In this document: positions 1 to 5,372 of the stretch, one piece after another
Layout of the letters: every line of letters starts with the position of its first letter
Position numbering within the stretch: position 1 is the stretch's first letter
Assembly (NCBI GenBank): GCA_028820215.1
Contig: JAPPKD010000142.1
Location: 1-24,062, forward strand
Direction: 5' to 3'
Length of the DNA stretch: 24,062 nucleotides
DNA from: Spirochaetaceae bacterium
GTDB taxonomy: Bacteria > Spirochaetota > Spirochaetia > SZUA-6 > Bin103
The notes under the pieces: model-generated
What the model saw: only the letters and a program-made list of their open reading frames with translations
Database searches by the model: none
What the model was told of the DNA's origin: nothing
Position numbers and translations under genes: made by a program

Positions 1-2
1 CT

Positions 3-421
3 GCAAATCGGCGGACGCGCCTACTTTTTCTCCACTCCTACGCGAATAAGCCGGGGTCATCGGGGCGCTACCTATCAATCGTGCGTGGATTGTACGCCTG
101 CTTGGCGGATTGGAAGGCTGGGGCTTCGGTCAATGTCTCGCCGAATCCATGTCATCAGAGAAGGAGGATGTGGTTCGCCGCGAGCTGATACTTGCGTTGG
201 GAGAGGCGCAGGAGAGAGACTTGATTAGAACACACAAGAACCAGCGGGTAGATTGTGACCCTTGGGTGCGCCGAGCAACTTTAGCGGCCGTTCGTTGCTT
301 GCCGGAGGACGAGCGGCGTCCTTGGTATCGCGCACGTAAACTATCGGATCTCGATATGTTAGACAGAATCGTAATAAGATGGATGGAATCTCGCGATAAG
401 CGTGACCGGCGCGTGGGATAG
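3..421 (+). pseudogene. Frameshifted C-terminal remnant, possibly of a defence-type reverse transcriptase
   Basis: Two reading frames look like consecutive parts of one helical protein. Frame 3 reads through the left edge to about 110 (helical, ...SSGRYLSIVRGLYACLADW). From about 100 the protein-like signal moves to frame 2 and runs to a stop at 419-421. The best-conserved part is residues 49-93 of the frame-2 piece: DPWVRRATLAAVRCLPEDER, then RPWYRARK, then a final helix ending IRWMES. This resembles the alpha-helical tail after the thumb of some bacterial defence reverse transcriptases, where a WVRRA...CLP.DE..HW pattern is followed by LDPLE..V.KW. That match is from memory and only suggestive; HEAT-like repeats of another protein would look similar. 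No polymerase motif is in the window because the gene runs off the left edge. Codon use is less GC-rich than in the core genes, in keeping with acquired DNA. Confidence 0.4.
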
Positions 422-459
422 GATGGGTTTACTTGCGAAGAGAACGAAAATGGGCGTGC

Positions 460-1433
460 GTTCTTTGAACCGTACGTCGGCCGCTGTTCGCGCGGCGCAC
501 GCCGGAGGTCAACGACGTGCTGCCGGAGTTGTACCCACGGGCTTGCGCTGGGCGACTTCGAGCTGGCGCTGCGCGGGCTGTTCGGCGAGGAGGCGCCGCT
601 GTCGGCGAGCACGGTGGCACGGGTGAAGGAGCGCTGGCACGCCGAGGCGGCCGTGTGGCACGAGCGCAGCTTGGCGGATCTGGAGGTGGTGTGCCTGTGG
701 GTCGACGGGGTGTACGTCAAAACGGGGCTGGAGAAGGACAGGGCGGCGCTGCTGGTGGCGATCGGCGGGCTGGCCGACGGACGCAAGGTGCTCATCACGC
801 TGCGCAGAGGGTACCGGGAGTCGACCGAGAGCTGGAAGGGACTGCTGAGGGATGCCCGATAGCGGGGCCTTCGCTGTCCGCGGGTGGTGATCGGCGACGG
901 CATTTGGGGATCTGGGCGGCGCTGCGAGAGTTGTACCCCGACGCCGACGAGCAGCAGTGCTGGAACCACCGGATCGTCAACGCGCTCGACCAGGTGCCGA
1001 AGCGCTCCCAGGAGGAGGCGACGGGGAAGCTGAGGAAGATCGCTACGCCGAGACGCTCAAGCAGGCCGAACAACGTCGACGATCGTTCCAGAGCTGGGCG
1101 CGTGGCGAGGGGCTGCAGCGAGCCGCGGAACTGATCGAGGAAGACTGGGAGCGGATGGTGAGCTATTACGGGTATCCGCGAGCTGATTGGCGCCACATGC
1201 GGACCACTAATGTGATCGAGTCGCCGTTCGCGGCGCTGAGGTTACGGACCGACGCAGCGAAGCGATTCAAGAAGGTAGCGAACGCCACCGCGGTGATCTG
1301 GAAGATGCTGTTGGTTGCCGAGACGAAGTTCCGGAAGCTGAACGCTCCGGAGCTACTTCACGCTGTGTGGGAGGGAGCCGAGTACCGAGACGGAGTTCGA
1401 GTCGAAGATCGTCAGGAGCGGGACGCTGCCTGA
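460..1433 (+). pseudogene. Decayed IS256/Mutator-family transposase
   Basis: Reading across frames gives a recognisable Mutator-type transposase. Frame 1 has TPEVNDVLPELYPR. Frame 2 continues with GLALGDFELALRGLFGEE through WVDGVYVKTGL to GLLRDAR. An in-frame TAG follows at 860-862, after which frame 2 resumes with RGLRCPRVVIGDG. Frame 1 then has HLGIWAALRELYPDADEQQC up to KLRKI. Frame 3 supplies YAETLKQAEQ...WERMVSYYGYP, TTNVIESPFAALRLRT and the C-terminus to the TGA at 1431-1433. That makes three single-base frameshifts (near 540, 900 and 1040) plus one stop. The DDE residues are still legible: Asp in WVDG (704-706), Asp in GDG (about 895-897), and Glu in NVIES (1218-1220). The first roughly 60-90 residues normal for the family are missing or unreadable, so the gene is dead. 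Confidence 0.85.
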
Positions 1434-1437
1434 CTCC

Positions 1438-1462
1438 TTTACACACCTATTGACAGGACCTC
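1438..1462 (+). repeat. Right terminal inverted repeat of the IS256-type element
   Basis: This 25-base end begins TTTACACACCTATTGACAGG and finishes ACCTC. Read on the minus strand it supplies the last codons (SIGV, stop) of the open frame of the interrupted protease, which marks the insertion junction. Confidence 0.65.
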
Positions 1463-1665
1463 GCAACACTCGACGTTTGGCTCTCCATAGCCGACCGCGT
1501 TGAGCAAGTCCGCCTTGTCAACGTAGTTGCCGACGTTGTCGTGCGGATGAGCCGAGCTTACCAACAGCGCGCGTACAAGGTTCTGGCTCGGCTCGGATTG
1601 GAATTGATTCCTTAGAGTTGCCTTAATGCGCGCGGCGTGTGGGTTACCTGCGCTGCGGCGAAACT
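1448..1665 (-). pseudogene. Subtilisin-like (S8) serine protease remnant interrupted by the IS element
   Basis: On the minus strand the peptide HAARIKATLRNQF is followed by SQNLVRALLVSSAHPHDN and then NAVGYGEPNVE. This is the pattern of the last helix and C-terminal strand of S8 proteases, where the catalytic Ser helix (GTSFAAP..A) is followed by P.LIRALL..SA and GYG.P. Just upstream, in another frame, lies HHSFAAAQVTH at about 1633-1665, which would be the GTS-[FM]-A serine segment with at least one indel before it and one after. The reading frame ends within the IS256 right repeat, so the true C-terminus was displaced by the insertion. The Asp and His catalytic segments are not recognisable upstream. 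Identification rests on these short motifs and is moderately sure; the gene cannot be functional. Confidence 0.55.
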
Positions 1666-2004
1666 GTGGTGGCCCACCGCGGAAACGACGGACTCGATTC
1701 GATTGCGGGATATCCTCATTGGCGGAGGAACGATCCCAATCTGGGAGAGCCGACACTGAACCGCGACTTCGCTTCTCGGCTGCTACGCGCCGTATGCGGA
1801 ACCTCTCCAACGAAGAATTGTGCGTTCATTGGTATGCCTCGCCCCTCTCGGCACACATCGATTCTTGCCCATGTCGGGCTCGTTGTACACCGTCAGGCCA
1901 TCGGAAAGAACCGGCACCCGACAGCCGGAACCGGGGGAGAGTCTGATTCTGGCACTGGGACTCAGCGAGTGGGCCAGGCGCCATGCGGCTGCTTGACAGG
2001 CACT
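1666..2004. other. Degraded sequence without a recognisable gene
   Basis: Short overlapping open frames exist on both strands but none has a family pattern or a ribosome site. It may hold the eroded N-terminal part of the protease remnant and the decayed trailing end of the GH32 fragment. No RNA gene or repeat is seen. Confidence 0.5.
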
Positions 2005-2372
2005 AATCGTCGCCAGATCGATGCGCGGCGCCATATGCGGCAGCGGCGGACGTGGGCGCTGCCGCCGGTGGCGAGCAGCCCGACGCGGGTTCCGTCCGGT
2101 CGGTGGGGTAGATGCGCGCGGTCAACGCCGCACGACGGTTGGCGAACACTTCGACGACGGACCGGTCCGCGAAGACCGTCAACGTGAGCGGCTCGCGCGG
2201 CACCAGGGACAGCGGGGCATCGTGCACGCCGCGGCCGACGTCCGGGTCCAGGCTGGAGTGAGTGCGGTCCAGACGGAGCACCTCCTCGTCGCAGTGCCAT
2301 GAGATGGTGGTCCGCTCTTCTCCGCTAGGCGAACGGCATAGGGTGAGGGCGGCGGAGGCGGCGTCCCGGACG
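2005..2372 (-). pseudogene. Truncated copy of the GH32 C-terminal beta-sandwich domain
   Basis: The minus strand encodes a second version of the last third of the GH32-family protein at 3034-4443. Shared features in order are ALTLCRSPSGEERTTISWH, the helix-free stretch RLDRT..SLDPDVGRGVHDA, LTLTVFADRSVVEVFANRRA, and the terminal WRRASIW. The copy begins abruptly at the equivalent of VRHAAS in the intact protein and lacks the whole catalytic propeller. A frameshift near 2090 moves the last 30 residues (TGGSAHVRRCRIWRRASIW) to another frame, and the stop present in the intact copy is lost. By eye roughly four of five bases match the intact copy, so this is an old partial duplication or a remnant paralogue. 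It forms a direct repeat with 3034-3400, with the toxin-antitoxin pair in between. Confidence 0.85.
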
Positions 2373-2409
2373 TTGTTGACAAAATGCACACAATGGATGA
2401 AGATTGGCC

Positions 2410-2694
2410 GTGAGTACCGGCTTCGATTGGAATCTCGACAAGAACCGTCAACTCGCTGAGCAGCGGGGAGTCTCATTTGAGCGAATCATCTCGGCGATCG
2501 AGCGGGGCGGCTTGGTGGACGTGGTGGAACACCCGAACCAAGGACGGTATCCCGGACAAAAGGTCTACGTCGTGGACATTGAGGGATACCTCCACCTCGC
2601 ACCGTTCGTGATCGGTACTGACGGCACGCGGTTCCTGAAGACGATTATCCCCAGCCGGAAGGCGACGCGCGACTATCAGAGGAGGCGATCATAG
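2410..2694 (+). CDS. BrnT-like (RelE-fold) toxin of a type II toxin-antitoxin pair
   Basis: A 94-residue basic protein that begins FDWNLDKNRQLAEQRGVSFE, the typical opening of BrnT-like toxins (F.WD..KN....ERGISFE). It continues with VEHPNQGRYPGQKVYVVDI, HLAPFV, and the near-invariant ending FLKTIIPSRKATRDY. Family members are small ribonucleases that block translation unless bound by their antitoxin; that role is taken from the family. I chose GTG at 2410; TTG at 2404 is the alternative. A perfect TTGACA lies at 2376-2381, but the hexamer 17 bases on (GAAGAT) is a poor -10, so the promoter is uncertain. The gene is intact, ends in TAG overlapping the antitoxin start by one base, and sits between two copies of a GH32 gene end. 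Confidence in a toxin role is high, in the exact subfamily moderate. Confidence 0.8.
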   Translation: MSTGFDWNLDKNRQLAEQRGVSFERIISAIERGGLVDVVEHPNQGRYPGQKVYVVDIEGYLHLAPFVIGTDGTRFLKTIIPSRKATRDYQRRRS

Positions 2695-2969
2695 TGAGCG
2701 GCGAACTGAACGCCGAAGAGCGTGAGGTCCTGGAACAGTTCGAGCAGGGTGAGTTGCGTCGCGCTGCTGGAGCTGAGCTTGAGATCGAGACAGCACTTCA
2801 AGCGGCCCGCAACACCTTCAACAAGACTCGGAGGGTCAACTTGCGGGTCACCGAACGCGACTTCAACCTCGCCCATGCACGGGCGCGAGAAGAGGGCATT
2901 CCATATCAGACGCTCCTGTCGAGCGTTATCCACAAGTACCTGTCAGGCAGGCTGAAGGAGCGGACGTAG
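2694..2969 (+). CDS. Cognate antitoxin (BrnA/CopG-like)
   Basis: This 91-residue protein starts at a GTG whose G is the last base of the toxin's TAG, with a clear GGAGG at 2681-2685, so the pair is translationally coupled. The N-terminal 35 residues are acidic and helical (LNAEEREVLEQFEQGELRR), as expected for a toxin-wrapping segment. Residues 45-85 contain RVNLRVTERDFNLAHARA and then EEGIPYQTLLSSVIHKYLSG, the ribbon-helix-helix signature of CopG/BrnA antitoxins that bind DNA as dimers and repress their own operon. Antitoxin after toxin is the normal order for BrnT/BrnA. Nothing is truncated. The next gene, GH32, is on the other strand and converges with it; the 64 bases between them show no strong terminator. 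Confidence 0.8.
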   Translation: MSGELNAEEREVLEQFEQGELRRAAGAELEIETALQAARNTFNKTRRVNLRVTERDFNLAHARAREEGIPYQTLLSSVIHKYLSGRLKERT

Positions 2970-3033
2970 GCGAGGGAGTGGCGAAGCACGTCGAGACCCG
3001 GTGGGCGGCCCCTGTCGCGGGTCGGCACGGAAG

Positions 3034-4443
3034 TCACCAGATGGAGGCGCGGCGCCAGGTCCTGCAGCACCGCGCGTAGGCATGTCCGCCCGTGACGAAC
3101 ATCTCCACGCCGGTGCTGTCGGGCCGAGTGGGATAGACGCGGCCGGTCAGCGCTGCGCGGCGGTTGCCGAACGCTTCGACCACGGAGCGGTCCAGGAAGA
3201 CCGTCAACGTGAGTGGCTCGCCCGGCGCCAGGGACAGCGGTGCATCGTGCACGCCACGGCCGACGTCCGGGTGCAGGCTGGTACGGGTGCGGTCCAACCG
3301 CAGCACCTGCTCCTCCCGATGCCAAGCGACGGTCGTCTGTTCCTCCCTTCCCGGTGACCGACAGAGGGTAAGGCCGACCGACGCGGCGTGCCGCACATCA
3401 ATCTCGGCCTCGATCTCAAGGCAGTCGCTGTCCGCGCCGTGGAGGAGAAACGGACTGCCCGGGGCCAGGTCCACGCCGGTGACCTCGGCGCCCGGGGCGG
3501 TGGCGGCGCGGACCTCAGGGGGCACGTCGATGCGGAGCTCGTCGTCCTCGACCGAGAGGGCGCGCGGCAGCGACATCATGCCGGCCCAGCCGGCCTGCAG
3601 GGAGGCGTCGACGGGGCGATCCTCGCGGATCCAGCCGAACAGCAGATGCCGGCCGGACGCGTCGCACATCGTTCGCGCGGAGTCGAAGTGCGGGCCGTGG
3701 TCGACGAGTTGGCGCCGGCGCGCGAGGAAGCGGTGGTCGCGGTAGTCGCCGATCAGGGCGACGGTGCAGCCGTCGGAGAACAGCATTACGTGGCGGTTTC
3801 CGGACTGAAAAAAGTCGGGGACCAGCCAGCGCTCGCCCGGGACCGTGCCCTCGCAGAACGGGTGCAGGTACTCCCACGTGATCAGGTCGGCCGAGCGGTA
3901 CAGGAACGTCAGGCCGGCCGAGCCGTCCTTGTAGGCGCCGCCGAGCAGCAGGTACCAGGTGTCTCCTTCTCGCCACACGTGCGGGTCGTGCCAGGCGTTG
4001 AGCCGGCCGCGGAACTCCTCGGGCGGGTCGGCCAGGATCGGGTTGCCGGGGTGTTTGCGCCAGTGGACGAGGTCGTCGGAGCCGGTGGCCAGGCACTGGC
4101 TCAGGCACCACACGCGGTCCTCGAGCGCGAGCGACTTCCGGACCAGCCCGGAGTAGAGGATGGTCGGCACGCCGTCGGCGATGACCGTGCAGCCACTCCA
4201 GCAGCCGTTGCGGTCCGGCCCGGTGGTGCCGGGCGTCAGCGCCGCCGGCAGGTGCTCCCAGTGCAGCAGGTCGGTGCTGACCGCGTGGCCCCACTCGGGG
4301 TCGCAGCCGAACGCGCCCACGTTCTTGGGGTCGTACTGGTAGAAGAGGTGGTAGCGCCCGCGGTGATGGATCGTGCCGTTGGGGTCCTGGATCCAGCCGG
4401 AGGGCGGCAGGAAGTGGAAGCGCGGCCGGTAGCGGTCGTCGAT
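3034..4443 (-). CDS. GH32-family glycosidase (fructan/sucrose-type, five-bladed propeller plus beta-sandwich)
   Basis: The reading frame encodes a complete GH32-type protein of about 469 residues. Near the N-terminus is RPRFHFLPPSGWIQDPNG, which contains the WxxDPNG nucleophile motif (Asp20 if counted from the ATC at 4443). HDP at about 152-154 replaces the family's RDP and supplies the transition-state Asp. The third motif, normally EC with the acid/base Glu, reads WLVPDFF at about 206-212, so Glu is absent at that position. The C-terminal beta-sandwich starts at about residue 315 and ends in WRRASIW. The start is a real problem: no in-frame ATG, GTG or TTG exists between a stop near 4613 and the GTG at 4320, yet the conserved N-terminus lies upstream of that GTG. 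The ATC at 4443, 16 bases after the GAGGAG at the end of the PhyH gene, or another rare codon may be used. The gene follows PhyH directly and is the last of the four-gene minus-strand run. Family members cleave beta-fructosides; the substrate here is unknown. Confidence 0.8.
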   Translation of the reverse strand: MDDRYRPRFHFLPPSGWIQDPNGTIHHRGRYHLFYQYDPKNVGAFGCDPEWGHAVSTDLLHWEHLPAALTPGTTGPDRNGCWSGCTVIADGVPTILYSGLVRKSLALEDRVWCLSQCLATGSDDLVHWRKHPGNPILADPPEEFRGRLNAWHDPHVWREGDTWYLLLGGAYKDGSAGLTFLYRSADLITWEYLHPFCEGTVPGERWLVPDFFQSGNRHVMLFSDGCTVALIGDYRDHRFLARRRQLVDHGPHFDSARTMCDASGRHLLFGWIREDRPVDASLQAGWAGMMSLPRALSVEDDELRIDVPPEVRAATAPGAEVTGVDLAPGSPFLLHGADSDCLEIEAEIDVRHAASVGLTLCRSPGREEQTTVAWHREEQVLRLDRTRTSLHPDVGRGVHDAPLSLAPGEPLTLTVFLDRSVVEAFGNRRAALTGRVYPTRPDSTGVEMFVTGGHAYARCCRTWRRASIW

Positions 4444-4456
4444 CGCGGCCGGCCCG

Positions 4457-5344
4457 TTACTCCTCGGTAACGAAATGCTGGTAGAGCGGCTGGACGTCCG
4501 CCGGCAGCCGTTCGAACACGTCGCGGCGCATGGGCACGGCGTCGTAGTTCTTGCCGCCGGTGGCCAGGACCATGCGGTCGTGGTCGGGGGTGCCGCGGAT
4601 CGACGGCGTGAGGTTCAGCCACCACGGCGCGTAGCGGATGATCAGCGCCACCCGCAGGTCGTCGCTCACGTTGGCCGCCACGGCGTGCCACAGGCGGCTG
4701 TCGTAGAGCAGCACGCTGCCGGCGGTGCCGGTGACCTGGAGCTGGTGGGGGTGGGGGCCGTCCTTGTCGAAGCCCGTGAGGGTCTCGCCGGCCGGATTGT
4801 CGGTGAGCTTGTGGCTGCCGGGGACGATGAAGGTGCCGCCGTTGTCGGTGGTGAAGTCGGTCAGCATCCAGATGCCGGACAGGTGCATCAGCGCGTCGGG
4901 GTAGGGCGCCTTGACGTGCGTGGAGTTGGTGGCGTTGTACGGCCAGTCGGAGTGCCAGTAGCCGCGTGCGCTGCCGGGGTTGGTGATCACGCAGTCGGTG
5001 CAGGAGATGCGCACGAAGTCACCGAATAGCGCGGTGGCGACGCCCAGGATGCGCGGGTCGGACAGGTATTCGGCGAAGCACTGGGTCTCGTTGATCACCT
5101 GGCGCAGGTTGTCCACGCCGGGGGAGCCGACGCGGTGGCCGCGGGAGCGCGTCTTCTCCAGCTCCGCGAGGGCCTGCGCGTGGTTGGCGCGTTGCGCGGC
5201 GAACACCTCGTCGCGCACGTGGCCGACCTTGTCGGCCGGAATCACGCCGGGGACGACGCAGTAGCCGTGGCGGCCGAGCGTATCGACGATCTCCTGGGTG
5301 GTGCTGCCGGTGGCGGGGCTGCGTGCGGTAGCAATGGTACTCAT
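4457..5344 (-). CDS. Phytanoyl-CoA dioxygenase (PhyH) family Fe(II)/2-oxoglutarate oxygenase
   Basis: A 295-residue double-stranded beta-helix oxygenase. The iron-binding facial triad is visible as His131 and Asp133 (YWHSDWP) and His220 (LWHAV), with Arg231 in RVALIIRY as the likely 2-oxoglutarate carboxylate binder. NGGTFIVPGSH at 168-178 is the usual PhyH strand-turn. Enzymes of this family hydroxylate small molecules with O2 and 2-oxoglutarate; bacterial members act on diverse substrates, so the substrate is not named. ATG at 5344 is the only sensible start. It has no Shine-Dalgarno, but a TGCTATAAT box ends ten bases upstream, suggesting a short-leader transcript. The rhamnosidase gene ends 28 bases upstream on the same strand and GH32 follows at once, so the gene can also be read from the upstream operon. 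Family confidence is high. Confidence 0.9.
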   Translation of the reverse strand: MSTIATARSPATGSTTQEIVDTLGRHGYCVVPGVIPADKVGHVRDEVFAAQRANHAQALAELEKTRSRGHRVGSPGVDNLRQVINETQCFAEYLSDPRILGVATALFGDFVRISCTDCVITNPGSARGYWHSDWPYNATNSTHVKAPYPDALMHLSGIWMLTDFTTDNGGTFIVPGSHKLTDNPAGETLTGFDKDGPHPHQLQVTGTAGSVLLYDSRLWHAVAANVSDDLRVALIIRYAPWWLNLTPSIRGTPDHDRMVLATGGKNYDAVPMRRDVFERLPADVQPLYQHFVTEE

Positions 5345-5354
5345 GGCGGACAGG

Positions 5355-5363
5355 ATTATAGCA
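5355..5363 (-). promoter_or_regulatory. Extended -10 promoter box upstream of the PhyH gene
   Basis: The minus strand carries TGCTATAAT (TG-N plus a perfect TATAAT), ending ten bases before the ATG at 5344. No convincing -35 is present. A start site six or seven bases downstream would leave a leader of only about four bases. Confidence 0.45.
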
Positions 5364-5372
5364 AACGGGCGT

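Larger units (their letters stand above)
460..1462 (+). mobile_element. Left-truncated IS256-family insertion sequence
   Basis: The element comprises the decayed transposase plus a right end at 1438-1462. Five bases after the transposase stop the sequence reads TTTACACACCTATTGACAGG and then ACCTC, the usual layout of an IS256-type right terminal inverted repeat. No matching left repeat (expected to begin GAGGTCCTGTCAATAGG) is visible between 380 and 520, so the left end appears deleted and the left boundary given here is approximate. The right junction falls inside a protease remnant read on the opposite strand, implying insertion into that gene. Confidence 0.75.

Noticed and set aside
2995..3023. 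Possible terminator between the antitoxin and GH32 genes
   Set aside because: GACCCG and CGGGTC pair for only six bases around a 17-base loop and no T-run follows; too weak to call.
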